DNA from: Paenibacillus sp. MAHUQ-63
Lineage (GTDB): Bacteria > Bacillota > Bacilli > Paenibacillales > NBRC-103111
Assembly: GCF_028765165.1 (NCBI RefSeq)
Contig: NZ_JARADB010000003.1
Coordinates: 541,210 to 605,209 of the forward strand
Reading direction: 5' to 3'
DNA: 64,000 nucleotides
Shown: piece by piece, positions 26,547-35,796 of the stretch
How positions within the stretch are numbered: position 1 is the first letter of the stretch
Layout: each line of letters begins with the position of its first letter
Notes under the pieces: model-generated
Databases searched by the model: none
What the model was told of the DNA's origin: nothing
Seen by the model: only the letters and a program-made list of their open reading frames with translations
Program-made: the position numbers and the translations under genes

Positions 26547-27434
26547 TTAAGATGATTGGCCTGCATCAACAACATGATTAATAAGAGTCCCAATTCCTGC
26601 AATATTGATTTCAATCCGGTCTCCAGGTGCGAGAGTAAACTCGTTCGGCGGCACAATACATGTTCCAGTCAGCAATACGGTACCGTCAAACAATTCATTA
26701 TCGCGAATTAAAAACTGGATCAATTCCTCCAGCTTGCGTTTGAGCTGTCCCGTATTGGCCGTTCCTTCGACGACTTGCTCTCCGTTGCGGTAAATGCGGC
26801 TGGTGATTTGCAAATTGTAAGGATCTTCAACCGTTTCGGGCAGCCGGATGGCCGGCCCCAAGGAACAGGATCGCTTCCACATCTTGGCCTGCGGCAGGTA
26901 CAGCGGGTTCTCGCCTTCAATATCCCGGCAGCTCATATCATTGCCGGCGGTGTAGCCGATCAATTGCCCGCTGGCGCTCAGAACAAGCCCCAGCTCCGGT
27001 TCCGGCACCTGCCACACGGAGTCGCTGCGAAGCTGCACATCTCCGCCGGGGCCTACCGTCCGGGCAGCCGTCGATTTGAAGAAAATCTCCGGACGCACGG
27101 CATCATAGACCTTATCGTAAAAAGTCGTGGCGTCCAGTCTGCCTTCCGTTGCCTCATAATTGCGCGCATCCCGGCTGCGCTCATACGTAACTCCGGCCGC
27201 CCATACTTCAGGCGCTTCGATAGGAACGAGGAGCTGCAGCTGCTCCAGCGAACTTGAAAGCGCTTTAGAATTGGATGCCGTTTCGTTTACTAACTGCAGC
27301 GGTGAGATCCCCCTTTCGGCAGCCTCATGGACCAAGGCCAAGTAATCGCGCTGCGGAAGCAGGTAAATCTCCTCATTGTCAGTAACGGCAGCTAACTGGG
27401 CAACTCCTTCATTGGCATAACGGATTATTCTCAT
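26547..27434 (-). CDS. FAH-family 2-keto-3-deoxypentonate dehydratase-like protein
   Basis: 295 residues. Fumarylacetoacetate hydrolase fold in the C-terminal part: acidic metal ligands in VPEPELGLVLS and a neighbouring NDMSCRDIEGENPLYLPQAK. Also KSTAARTVGPG and TGTCIVPPNEFTLAPGD. This variant resembles 2-keto-3-deoxy-D-arabinonate/L-arabinonate dehydratases, which form 2,5-dioxopentanoate. It lies between the IclR regulator and the aldehyde dehydrogenase gene, completing the three-step pathway. An FAH hydrolase or decarboxylase acting on another acid cannot be excluded from sequence. Confidence 0.8.
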   Translation of the reverse strand: MRIIRYANEGVAQLAAVTDNEEIYLLPQRDYLALVHEAAERGISPLQLVNETASNSKALSSSLEQLQLLVPIEAPEVWAAGVTYERSRDARNYEATEGRLDATTFYDKVYDAVRPEIFFKSTAARTVGPGGDVQLRSDSVWQVPEPELGLVLSASGQLIGYTAGNDMSCRDIEGENPLYLPQAKMWKRSCSLGPAIRLPETVEDPYNLQITSRIYRNGEQVVEGTANTGQLKRKLEELIQFLIRDNELFDGTVLLTGTCIVPPNEFTLAPGDRIEINIAGIGTLINHVVDAGQSS

Positions 27435-27456
27435 CCATGCTCACTCCTCGCATTTT

Positions 27457-27490
27457 GTTTTATAATATAAAACGACGTTCTCAAAATGAG
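27457..27490 (-). promoter_or_regulatory. two palindromes between iclR and the pathway genes
   Basis: GTTTTATAATATAAAAC (27457-27473, perfect 8-1-8) and CTCAAAATGAG (27480-27490, perfect 4-3-4) fill the 89-bp gap upstream of the FAH gene. Likely operator and AT-rich promoter; binding by the adjacent IclR protein is inference. Confidence 0.5.
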
Positions 27491-27523
27491 GTGTAAAAAT
27501 GCCTGGAACTGGCATGCAATTGC

Positions 27524-28285
27524 TTAAACGCGCCGAAACCCCAGGGTTTGCGAAATCATATCCGCTTCTTTCTTCAGCAGGCTGATATACTGGCCAAACA
27601 AGTGATCATCAACCGTAACCACAAGCGTAGAGATGCTGATTGCCGCAGCAATCGAGCCGTTGTGTTCAAAAATGGGAGCCGCACCGCACCTTACGCCAGG
27701 TTCGTTCTCCTGGTTGTCAACGGCATAGCCCAGCTCTCTCACCTGATCCAGCTCGTTCATGAACGCTTCTCTCCCCGTAATTGTCGCTTCCGTATACTTG
27801 GAGAAATGATAATCCCGAAGAAGCGCATCCCGCTCATTCGGCGTTCGATAAGCCGCCAGCACCTTCCCGACTGCACTGCTATGGAGCGAAACCCTCCGGC
27901 CGATTCGGGAATACCGGATCGCCGCCTTGGCTCCTTCCACCTTATCCAAATAGACGCCTTCCCTCCCGTCCAGGATGACGAGATGCGCGGTCTGGCCCGT
28001 CGTTTCGGATAAAGCCTCCAGATGCTTGCGGGCAACCGTACGAATATCCAAGCCCTGCAGCATAAGCTGTCCCTTCTCGAGCAGCTTCAGCCCTAGCTTG
28101 TATTTGCCGGTGTCCGTATCCTGATGGATGTAGCCGTGTAACTGAAGCGTTTTCAATAAGGCGTGTACCGTACTCTTGTGAAGCTCCATTCGCGCGCTGA
28201 TTTCCGTAATTTTCAGCTCTGTCGTGTACTCGTCGAATAAATCCATAATTCTCAATGCTCTGTCCAGCGCTTGAATAATCGGCAT
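27524..28285 (-). CDS. IclR-family transcriptional regulator
   Basis: 253 residues. N-terminal winged HTH (ALRIMDLFDEYTTELKITEI, MELHKSTVHALLKTLQLHGY). C-terminal IclR effector domain (LSETTGQTAHLVILDGREGV, SLHSSAVGKVLAAY, a GVRCGAAPIFEHNGSIAAAI core). Lies upstream of and in the same direction as the three catabolic genes and probably represses them until a keto-deoxy acid or aldonate appears. KdgR is a well-known member with such a ligand. Confidence 0.92.
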   Translation of the reverse strand: MPIIQALDRALRIMDLFDEYTTELKITEISARMELHKSTVHALLKTLQLHGYIHQDTDTGKYKLGLKLLEKGQLMLQGLDIRTVARKHLEALSETTGQTAHLVILDGREGVYLDKVEGAKAAIRYSRIGRRVSLHSSAVGKVLAAYRTPNERDALLRDYHFSKYTEATITGREAFMNELDQVRELGYAVDNQENEPGVRCGAAPIFEHNGSIAAAISISTLVVTVDDHLFGQYISLLKKEADMISQTLGFRRV

Positions 28286-28407
28286 GCCATCACTCCTAAC
28301 TACAAGTTCATCATAAACCTTTCGGCCCGCGCAAGCAAGATGAAGTTATCGCAAGGAACGCAGCAAGTCTCCAGAGTGTATCAAGCGGCATTAGCACTGT
28401 ATAACGC

Positions 28408-28430
28408 CAAAAGGCGGCCGGTGGCCGCCT
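28408..28430 (-). terminator. intrinsic terminator of the yetA-yesU-propeller operon
   Basis: Minus strand GGCGGCCACCGGCCGCC followed by TTTTGG, immediately after the stop at 28432. Confidence 0.85.
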
Positions 28431-28431
28431 C

Positions 28432-29703
28432 CTATACTTCCCCGCCCGGATACAGCGTTGAGCTCGACAGCCGCTTCGGCTGCGGCAGCGGAACCCCCGT
28501 AGGGCGCATGTTCCAGTCCGCTGGCGCTGGCTTGCTGGCATAGATGGAAGCTGACTCGCTGTTATAAATGATAACCTGCTCCGTGCCGCTGCCCCATAAG
28601 TCGGCATGAACGGCGTAGCCTTCGGAAGGAAACTCCGCAACGACTTGCATATGGCCGTCGTACAAGGCAGGGGCCAAACCGCCACCTCTGCGGTAAGCCA
28701 GAATATAGTCCGGAGCGTCTTCCGTCCAACCGCGCAAAGGCTCGATAATCGTCAGCCAACCCGGCGTCTTGCGGTCTTCCTTCCACACCTCCCGGCCGCT
28801 GCTGTCCAGCAGGAACAAAGCGTCCTTGCCGACTAATCCTTTGCCGTCATCCTCGCGCACAAGCCGGTCCAATCCGGCAATTTGCAAGCCCGGCAGATCG
28901 CTGCGGAACCTCCCCAGCGCGATATGCTGCGACTCGACCGAGCCTTCGTACCGCCACAGCTCCCGGCCATGACGGTTGTACATGACGGTGACGCTGCCGC
29001 CGATCACGAGCTCCGGCTCTCCGTCGCCGTTCACATCGCCGACCCAGATGCAATCGGCGTGATCGTCCAGATCCCGGCAGCTCCATAGAAGGGTGCCGTC
29101 ATGATCCAGCAAATCGTAACCGGCCATCACTTCGTCGTATCCGTCACCGTCCAAATCGTACACCCAAGGGAAGTGGCCCGGGTTGCCCTCGTGCGTCCAC
29201 AGCACATCCATATTGCGGTCCAACGCCCACATGCGGTGATAACGGTCCTTGAGAATGAGGTCTCCGGCATGAGAGCCGCCCGTCAAGTTCGCAACGATGA
29301 TGCAATCGTGCGCCTGCGGGTCCGGCAGTTCATGGGATGAGCGCACACTGCCGTCGTGCCCGTTGATCACGATGAGCCTGCTGTCCATCACACATAGCAC
29401 CTCCAGGCGGCCGTCTCCGTCAATATCGGCAATCTGTGCCGGATAATCCGAGCCTTGGCTGCCTGCTCCCGGATCCGGCTTGCCCGTCTGCCATAGGAGG
29501 TTGCCTTCCAGGTCGTAAGCCGTCAAGCACTGCACCTGATGCGGAATGTAACGCACATCCTGGCGGTTGTCGGGCTGCACGAGCAGCACTTCCATTCGGC
29601 CGTCGCCGTTCAAGTCGCCGAGCAGCATTTTGCATCGCGGACCTGCCGCCCGAATATCCAGCTTACCGATAAGCAGCGCTTCCTTAGCCGTCATTTGGTT
29701 CAT
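28432..29703 (-). CDS. calcium-repeat (FG-GAP/VCBS-like) beta-propeller protein
   Basis: 423 residues from ATG 29703 (GGAGGAGATTCCT upstream). At least four EF-like loops of the FG-GAP type: DLNGDGRMEVLLV, DIDGDGRLEVLCV, DLDGDGYDEVMAG and DVNGDGEPELVIG. They alternate with PQQ-like blades such as GNLLWQTGKPD and GTLLWSCRDLD. The fold should be a multi-bladed calcium-stabilised propeller, reminiscent of PL11 rhamnogalacturonan lyase propellers, but I see no lyase catalytic region. No signal peptide, so it is apparently cytoplasmic. Third gene of an operon with YetA- and YesU-like genes. Binding or cutting unsaturated RG oligomers is a guess. Confidence 0.7.
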   Translation of the reverse strand: MNQMTAKEALLIGKLDIRAAGPRCKMLLGDLNGDGRMEVLLVQPDNRQDVRYIPHQVQCLTAYDLEGNLLWQTGKPDPGAGSQGSDYPAQIADIDGDGRLEVLCVMDSRLIVINGHDGSVRSSHELPDPQAHDCIIVANLTGGSHAGDLILKDRYHRMWALDRNMDVLWTHEGNPGHFPWVYDLDGDGYDEVMAGYDLLDHDGTLLWSCRDLDDHADCIWVGDVNGDGEPELVIGGSVTVMYNRHGRELWRYEGSVESQHIALGRFRSDLPGLQIAGLDRLVREDDGKGLVGKDALFLLDSSGREVWKEDRKTPGWLTIIEPLRGWTEDAPDYILAYRRGGGLAPALYDGHMQVVAEFPSEGYAVHADLWGSGTEQVIIYNSESASIYASKPAPADWNMRPTGVPLPQPKRLSSSTLYPGGEV

Positions 29704-29729
29704 AGGAATCTCCTCCATTATCCGTATGC

Positions 29730-30407
29730 CTACGGGGCATACACCTGCAAATTTCCGTACTCTGCAATAAGCGGGGCCATCTGGCGAAAGCCTAGCTTGC
29801 CTGCTCCGAGAAGCGGCCCCCAGGTCGAACCGTCATCTTGCCACCGGAACAGCACCAGACCATTCACGGCAAGAAGCACCTCACGCCCCCGCTTCAGCGC
29901 CAGCATCCGATACGGCCCCACCGCATCCGCCACATCCGGAATCGGATCGGCTCCCTGTGCGACAAGGTGAAAGCCGTAGCTTTTGCGCAGGTTGCACGTG
30001 TGAAATTGCCGCTCCTCGGGATACCGGCGGCGAAAGTAGGAGATATGGAACGCATCGATATCTCCATGATGGTATTGATCATAGATGCCTGTTCGCTTGG
30101 CCAGCCCGGGATCGAACACATCCTGCCCTTCCCTGCCTTGAGCGCATAAGAACATAATCGCCAGCCCCGGCTCGCGAACCGGCCAAAACTCCCAGCTGAC
30201 CGCGATATCGGCAGGCAGCGCCTCCGGGCACCAGAACACCAGATTGGCGGCCTGCCCTTCACCGGGGTCGCGCGTGCTCTCGAGCCGCATCCGGCCCATC
30301 GGGAAGGAGACCGCCCCGTCCCCCTCCATCCGGAAGCCCGCCACATCGTTCTCCGACCGCAGCGGATTGTTATACACCATGCGCCAATCCGGCGGTATCA
30401 GCTCCAT
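29730..30407 (-). CDS. yesU: YesU-like DUF1961 protein
   Basis: 225 residues, beta-jelly-roll. The sequence follows what I recall of B. subtilis YesU closely: NPLRSENDVAGFRMEG, LVFWCPEALPADIAVSWEF, GDIDAFHISYFRRRYPEER, CNLRKSYGFHLVAQGADP and GKLGFRQMAPL. Start at ATG 30407 aligns with YesU. An ATG at 30434 overlaps the preceding stop (ATGA) and would add nine residues; either is possible. YesU is encoded in the rhamnogalacturonan operon of B. subtilis, has a galectin-like fold and no proven activity. Confidence 0.87.
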   Translation of the reverse strand: MELIPPDWRMVYNNPLRSENDVAGFRMEGDGAVSFPMGRMRLESTRDPGEGQAANLVFWCPEALPADIAVSWEFWPVREPGLAIMFLCAQGREGQDVFDPGLAKRTGIYDQYHHGDIDAFHISYFRRRYPEERQFHTCNLRKSYGFHLVAQGADPIPDVADAVGPYRMLALKRGREVLLAVNGLVLFRWQDDGSTWGPLLGAGKLGFRQMAPLIAEYGNLQVYAP

Positions 30408-30430
30408 ACCCTGTACACCTCTTCCCGCCG

Positions 30431-33052
30431 TCATCTTACCCGCTCCTGTATCGCTTGCCGCTCTTGCGGCACCTGCGGCTCCGGCAACCAGCCGGCAATG
30501 AGCTCTAGGGCGATAATCGTATTCAAAGACCACTGCGCCGCTTCGTTCGTATTCATCCAATCGATTTCGTCGAGCGTATCCACATGAGTCACGCTAGCCG
30601 CATCCTGCACGAGATCGACGCGCGCGAACGGATTTTCGTTCAGAATGTCCCAGCACTTCCGCGCAGTCTCTTCGTCGTTCTTGTAATAAGCACCGTAAGC
30701 GACGATCGCTGCGCTAAGCACGGGATGCTCGAAACGCTTCGTGCTGATACGGCCTTCCGTCAGCTTATCCTTGTCTTCCTGCGACTTGTTATAGTACACG
30801 CCGAATTCCGCCATCATCTCTTCCCACTCGGGGTCTTTCAGCATGCCGGCGAGCTCGAACCATACTTGCGGACCGCCCATACAGATCGCCAAATGGCGTC
30901 CCCAGTTGTCGTCTCCCATCGGCGTCAGCACACCCGTCTTCGGGTCATAGCCGTAAGTCGGACCCGAGATAAGCCCATAGTTAGCTCCCTTGATGCAATC
31001 GATGCCGACCAAGATTTTATCTCTATAAGCTGTGTCTTCATAGCGCTCCCATCGGGTCATCCAGTTCGAGGAGAAAGCCGCCCAATCCGGACCGACCCGG
31101 ATATGCGTCGGATGCTCGTCTTTCGGGAAGTAAGCCCGCATCGGATCAAGATGAACCGTCGTGAAATCGGAATCCTTCACTTCGTCCATCATATCCCCGA
31201 TCCGCTCATCTGCGGTCAAATAATAGAAATAACGGTGCAAACCGGCCATGCCGATCCGCGCTTCCTTGCAGCCGCAGCCCCAGTGGACGACGTTATGGCG
31301 GGAGCCGAGCCCGGCATATTCACCGAAGTGGTACACGTCGACTTCGCTCGTATGCCGCGTCATTGCCTCCGCCATCCGGAAGATATCGCCTCTTCCCGAG
31401 CGCAGGAACATGATCCACAGCCACATATTCGGCGCCAGCTCCGTGTTCTGCCACGCACACCCGCCTAGGTCGTAATTCCAGACGTGGCGCACCGGATCAT
31501 AGCTGTGCATGAAATCGCCGTAGTCCCAGAACCCGTACCACTTGCGCTGCTCGACTTCCTTCTTGTAAAAGGCAATAATGCCGTCCAACCGCTCCTCCAG
31601 CTGCCGTTTGGACGCTGTCGAACGGTCCGGCAAACTCCAGATGCCGAAAGCGCCCGCCTGGCGGTAATACGCCGGCTCGCATACGAGGAGCGATGGGCTG
31701 TCCGTCTCCTGCTGCATAAGCTCCAGCGTCTCCGGAGCCGGCGCTCCCTCCGTGCACCACAGCATGAGCTCGTTCGTATTGGCGATGCCGTACGGGGTGG
31801 CGCGAAGCTCCTCGGCTCCCTCGTACGATGACTCCACATGCGTCTTCGTATCATAATGCCGCAGATCCATCGGCTCGCCGTCAGGCGCCCACAGCCATAC
31901 CGTGAGCGAAGCCTCGGACTGCGACGTGCCGTGCGCTTCGAAGCCGGACGGATGCTTCTGCCAGAAATGGCGCAGCCCCGCCGCCAAGCCCCCGCCTTCG
32001 CCGCCTACGTAAGCCACACCGCCCGCACGCCGCCCGTCCGTCACTTTCACCCAGGAGCAGCCTTCGCCCGTCCGTTTCCATATCCGGTAATGGTCGGCCG
32101 ACAGCTGCATCAGCTTGAAGCCGTCCCATGTAGCGGAATCGTCCAGCAGCCCGAGGAAATACGCATCCTCCTCCGGATCGAAGCGGACCGGGCTGCCTGC
32201 CGTCTGATGCTCGAACAGTTCGCGGTACTTGCCTTTGGTACGTCGCGTATGCAGCGTCTTCGGCGATTCGCTGAAAGCGCCGCTATCCCCGGCGAACCGG
32301 ATATGCCGGTTATACTGCGCGCCTCTCATCGGGATTGCGAAGCGGACGCCCAAACCTTTGATATAGTCCTCATGCGGATTGCCGTCATAATAAAACGTAT
32401 GTACGATACGTATCGTGTCGAGTCCCGCATAGAAATACAGCCGCATCGAGAATGGCAGCCACTTCCTGGCGCCGCCGGCAGCGCGGTGACTGCCTTCGAT
32501 TTTGACAACCGCCCGAAGAGGTCCCTCCTGCTCCACGGTCAAGCGGTGCACATCGCTCTCGAACGGTTCTTCCCTCGTCGTTCGGATACCGGAGGCTGCG
32601 CTGCGGCTCTCCTTGATGCAGACCAGCTCGCCGCCGGAGCAGATCTCCGCGCCGCCGCGAACGATGCTGCGCAGCCAGCGGCTGCCCTGCTTGCCGAGCG
32701 TGCACTCGATGACTCCCGTGTTCAACCGGACCGTCTCATCGGTTTGCGTTACCGTCACCGTATGTACCGGAGCGGCGCCTTCGCCTTTGCTCACTGAGAA
32801 CGCATCGGTCCCGCCTGTCAAATCGGCCGCCGCATGAGCGGTCCATTTGACGCTACCGTCCGGCCAGTAGGCCGTCGCCCAGCTCTGCATCGGTACCGCA
32901 GTCCCGTCGCCGCTTCTCAGCAGCCTCAGCTCCTCGTCCCGGCGCAGTTCGCCCTCTCTCCAAGGAATCCCCCAAGTCATCCCCGCCGGCAGCGAAGCCT
33001 TATGTGATAAACTGTGCAATTGAATAGCTGTGTTCATAGCCAAACGCTTCAT
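30431..33052 (-). CDS. yetA: YetA-like exo-rhamnogalacturonan lyase family protein (PL26-type)
   Basis: 873 residues from ATG 33052; ATG 33037 is an alternative, and the frame open to 33154 lacks a site. Modular family of PcRGLX/YetA. N-terminal beta domain: SLPAGMTWGIPWREGEL, WATAYWPDGSVKWTAHAAAD, IECTLGKQGSRWLRSIV. Then a supersandwich middle and a C-terminal alpha/alpha barrel (HNVVHWGCGCKEARIGMAGL, AAFSSNWMTRWERYEDTAYR, GDDNWGRHLAICMGGPQVW). PL26 enzymes cleave unsaturated or native RG-I from the end; assignment to B. subtilis YetA is from memory. No signal peptide, so it should act on imported oligomers. First gene of the operon with its own promoter. Confidence 0.85.
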   Translation of the reverse strand: MKRLAMNTAIQLHSLSHKASLPAGMTWGIPWREGELRRDEELRLLRSGDGTAVPMQSWATAYWPDGSVKWTAHAAADLTGGTDAFSVSKGEGAAPVHTVTVTQTDETVRLNTGVIECTLGKQGSRWLRSIVRGGAEICSGGELVCIKESRSAASGIRTTREEPFESDVHRLTVEQEGPLRAVVKIEGSHRAAGGARKWLPFSMRLYFYAGLDTIRIVHTFYYDGNPHEDYIKGLGVRFAIPMRGAQYNRHIRFAGDSGAFSESPKTLHTRRTKGKYRELFEHQTAGSPVRFDPEEDAYFLGLLDDSATWDGFKLMQLSADHYRIWKRTGEGCSWVKVTDGRRAGGVAYVGGEGGGLAAGLRHFWQKHPSGFEAHGTSQSEASLTVWLWAPDGEPMDLRHYDTKTHVESSYEGAEELRATPYGIANTNELMLWCTEGAPAPETLELMQQETDSPSLLVCEPAYYRQAGAFGIWSLPDRSTASKRQLEERLDGIIAFYKKEVEQRKWYGFWDYGDFMHSYDPVRHVWNYDLGGCAWQNTELAPNMWLWIMFLRSGRGDIFRMAEAMTRHTSEVDVYHFGEYAGLGSRHNVVHWGCGCKEARIGMAGLHRYFYYLTADERIGDMMDEVKDSDFTTVHLDPMRAYFPKDEHPTHIRVGPDWAAFSSNWMTRWERYEDTAYRDKILVGIDCIKGANYGLISGPTYGYDPKTGVLTPMGDDNWGRHLAICMGGPQVWFELAGMLKDPEWEEMMAEFGVYYNKSQEDKDKLTEGRISTKRFEHPVLSAAIVAYGAYYKNDEETARKCWDILNENPFARVDLVQDAASVTHVDTLDEIDWMNTNEAAQWSLNTIIALELIAGWLPEPQVPQERQAIQERVR

Positions 33053-33074
33053 CTCCTTCCCCGTCATAAGCCCC

Positions 33075-33103
33075 ATTGTAGAGAAAGTCCGTCTTGCCCT
33101 CAA
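33075..33103 (-). promoter_or_regulatory. promoter of the yetA operon
   Basis: TTGAGG, 17-bp spacer, TACAAT on the minus strand, 23 nt before the start codon at 33052. Confidence 0.6.
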
Positions 33104-33142
33104 TGAGACTTTATTGACGGGGATGAGCACCGTGTTTTCCGG

Positions 33143-33174
33143 CCTTTTGCACATTTTTGCCCCTTTTGCACATT
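33143..33174 (-). promoter_or_regulatory. 19-bp-spaced direct repeat upstream of yetA (possible AraC operator)
   Basis: CCTTTTGCACATT occurs at 33143-33155 and 33162-33174, about two helical turns apart, 40-70 bp upstream of the predicted -35. The first copy contains the CAAAAATGT box shared with the 39.4-kb promoters. It lies just after the stop of the membrane AraC regulator gene. Confidence 0.55.
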
Positions 33175-33179
33175 ATTGA

Positions 33180-35537
33180 TTACGAATGCTGACTAAGCTC
33201 TCTGTAGCTCGTCGGCGTCATCCCTTCAAGCTTCTTGAAGATGCGGTTAAAGTAGCTATGCTGATACCCGACCTGCTCGGCAACGTCGTTGATTTTCATC
33301 TCGGAGTTGCGCAGCAGCTCCTTGGCTTTCTCGATGCGCAGCTCGGTCAAGTAATCGATGAAGTTTTTCCCTGTCACAATCTTGAACGATTTGCTGAGAA
33401 AAAACGGGTTCGTGCCGATATGATCCGCACAGTTGTCGAGCGATATATCGTGCTTGTAGTTTTGCTGCAGGTAAATCATCGCTCCTTCGATCAATCGTTT
33501 GACCTCGGCGTTGGAACGGCCGGAGAGCTCCTTCAGGAACGGTGCGAGCACCTTGTCCCTGAACCATTCGAGCATCCGCTTCGGCTCCCGGATTTGGGAC
33601 AGCTGCTCATACAGATTCGCTCCTCTGAACAGCCGGTTCGGATGAATGCCCGAAACCATAATGGCATGCTGCACATTGCCGAGCAGATGCAGCATCCCTT
33701 GCTGCACATCGATTTCCTTGGCGCCCTGACACGATAATGCCTTCAGGAACGCCTCCAGCAGCTCGAACGATTCTTCTTCCCTGCCCGTACGCAGCGCTTG
33801 AATAAGCTCCCGCTCCAGCGAGAACGGATACTGCGGCTCCGCCTTGGCATCGCCCTCCATAATGCCTTGCTCCATATCGATGATCTGATTGACATTCTCA
33901 AAGTTGCGGTAGCTGACCGCCTGCTTCGCCCGCTCGAACTCATGCGGAATATCCGATATGCGGGCGACCGGGCGGGAGAATGCCATCGTGACGCGCATTT
34001 TCAGAATGCGGTTGATCGACGCCGTCAGCTCGTCGCTGAACGCTTCGACGGCCTCCTTGGCCGGACGGTGCTCCGGCAGAATCAGCAGCAAGCCCGCCGT
34101 CAAATCGTGGAAATTAAGCGTATCGCACTGCTCGAAATGCTGGGCCGCCAGCTCCTTAATCATGTTGACCGCCGCGAAGGTGACCAGCCCCTCGTCCCCA
34201 TTGCGGAACGTTCCGTCCACACTCGCCATGCCGATGAGCTGCACATGCAGCACCACAAAATGCCGGTTCCGCACGTCCCACTTGAACTGCTCCATCCGCC
34301 GCAGCAGATCTTCTTCCGAATAAGCGTACATATAGCCGTGCAGCAGCTGGTGCAGGAAGCTGTCCTTCACATGCGGCAGCTGCTCCGCCAGCTTCGTGTT
34401 CAACTCCAGACTCTCTTTGTGCATATGCTGCCACTGCTTCTCAATCAACGTGAACTCATCGCCCTGCCCGGCCCAGACGGCTCCGCCCCCATGGCCGCCG
34501 AGCATCGTGACAAGCCGTTTGACGGGCAGATAAATGCGGCGCGAAGCCAGCCATGACAGCAAAGCTGCGAGCAGCAGCGCAATCAAGCTTACCGTAATAA
34601 TCAGCTTCGAGATGAAGACGACCGGCGACATAATGCTCGTGATCGGCGAGGCCGAGACATAGGTCCAATCATCCGCGATTCTGGACAGGCTGCCGTAAGA
34701 AACCGTATACGTCGAGTCTTTCCAATCGAAGAAGAAAGAGCCTTTCGGCGCATGCAGGCTATCGATTTTGCCCCGCAGCGCTTGCACGAACGGCGATGTG
34801 GAAGCGCTTCCGTTCGCGGAAAAGTAAAGGTCTCCCGAATTTTGCAGCAAAAACGCCTCGCCTTCGTAATAAGGCGTCATCGTTTTGAGCAAATTGGCCA
34901 TTTTCTGGTTATCGAAGCGAAACACGATCACACCGAACGGATCCATGCTGCCGCCGGGGATATGATGGACTAACGTCAGATCCTTTGCCTCCGGATGGTT
35001 CGGATCGAATGCCCATTGTGTCCAGAACGTCGTATTTTTACTATGAATCAGCTTCTCGTACACATTGTCCGAAAGACGGTCCTCAGGCACCGAATACTCC
35101 GGATTGAACAGCACACGGCTGAATCCGCCCACGTAGAGCTCCGCTTTCTTCACCATCGCGTTCGAGCCCTGCATGGCGACCAGCGTCTTGGTCATATCTT
35201 GCGTTCTTTCGAAATTACGAACGAAATCAAGCCCGTTTAAACTGGAATCAAATTTATTATCAAATGCCCAATGAGCCAGCAGCAGTTCCAAATTGCTCAG
35301 CTGATCGTCGATCTGCTCGGAGCGCTGCTCGATTTGCTGATAATGGAGCTGCAGCAGCTCGCTCTCGATGCGGCCGCCCGCCATCCCATATACAAGCGCC
35401 CCCATGATGAGGCCGGGTATCCCGGAAACGATAAAAATCATAATCAAGCTTTTTCTGTAAAAACGCCCTTTGCCTCCGTCTGTCCGGCTTAACCAATTAC
35501 CGATTCTGCTTTTAACCGTTCTCATTCTCAAGAGCAT
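33180..35537 (-). CDS. membrane AraC-family regulator with extracellular sensor (YesS-like)
   Basis: 785 residues from ATG 35537 (GGTGAG upstream). TM1 at about residues 28-50 (IMIFVSGIPGLIMGALVYGM), then an extracellular dCache-like sensor of about 250 residues, and TM2 near 300-320 (IITVSLIALLLAALLSWLA). A cytoplasmic linker and helical domain follow. The C-terminal AraC HTH pair is ISLDNCADHIGTNPFFLSKS, then MKINDVAEQVGYQHSYFNRIF. The design is that of YesS/YtdP regulators beside oligosaccharide ABC importers. It lies downstream of the LplABC-like genes and probably activates the rhamnogalacturonan promoters after sensing external oligosaccharide or loaded binding protein. Confidence 0.9.
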   Translation of the reverse strand: MLLRMRTVKSRIGNWLSRTDGGKGRFYRKSLIMIFIVSGIPGLIMGALVYGMAGGRIESELLQLHYQQIEQRSEQIDDQLSNLELLLAHWAFDNKFDSSLNGLDFVRNFERTQDMTKTLVAMQGSNAMVKKAELYVGGFSRVLFNPEYSVPEDRLSDNVYEKLIHSKNTTFWTQWAFDPNHPEAKDLTLVHHIPGGSMDPFGVIVFRFDNQKMANLLKTMTPYYEGEAFLLQNSGDLYFSANGSASTSPFVQALRGKIDSLHAPKGSFFFDWKDSTYTVSYGSLSRIADDWTYVSASPITSIMSPVVFISKLIITVSLIALLLAALLSWLASRRIYLPVKRLVTMLGGHGGGAVWAGQGDEFTLIEKQWQHMHKESLELNTKLAEQLPHVKDSFLHQLLHGYMYAYSEEDLLRRMEQFKWDVRNRHFVVLHVQLIGMASVDGTFRNGDEGLVTFAAVNMIKELAAQHFEQCDTLNFHDLTAGLLLILPEHRPAKEAVEAFSDELTASINRILKMRVTMAFSRPVARISDIPHEFERAKQAVSYRNFENVNQIIDMEQGIMEGDAKAEPQYPFSLERELIQALRTGREEESFELLEAFLKALSCQGAKEIDVQQGMLHLLGNVQHAIMVSGIHPNRLFRGANLYEQLSQIREPKRMLEWFRDKVLAPFLKELSGRSNAEVKRLIEGAMIYLQQNYKHDISLDNCADHIGTNPFFLSKSFKIVTGKNFIDYLTELRIEKAKELLRNSEMKINDVAEQVGYQHSYFNRIFKKLEGMTPTSYRELSQHS

Positions 35538-35716
35538 GTTCTCACCAACCATTTCTTAAGTTTAAGATGAGCGGACGGTAAATGATGTCGATGAAGCCCG
35601 CCTTGAATGACAATCAAATATAATTTCAAATATAAATTCGAGCATACAACGCCAATTGCGTTGGTGGAAGCTAAAATTCCGACTTTCTTATCCAAATTTC
35701 CGACTTCTTTGAACAC

Positions 35717-35753
35717 AAAAGAAACCAGCCCCCTGGAAATCCAGGTAAGCTGG
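35717..35753 (-). terminator. intrinsic terminator of the LplBCA-like operon
   Basis: Minus strand CCAGC...GCTGG hairpin with internal CCTGG/CCAGG pairing, followed by TTTCTTTT. Sits between the binding-protein gene and the AraC regulator gene. Confidence 0.8.
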
Positions 35754-35796
35754 TGTCTGGTTGTTGCCATGAAGCTCGGATATTTAAGCCAGGGCC

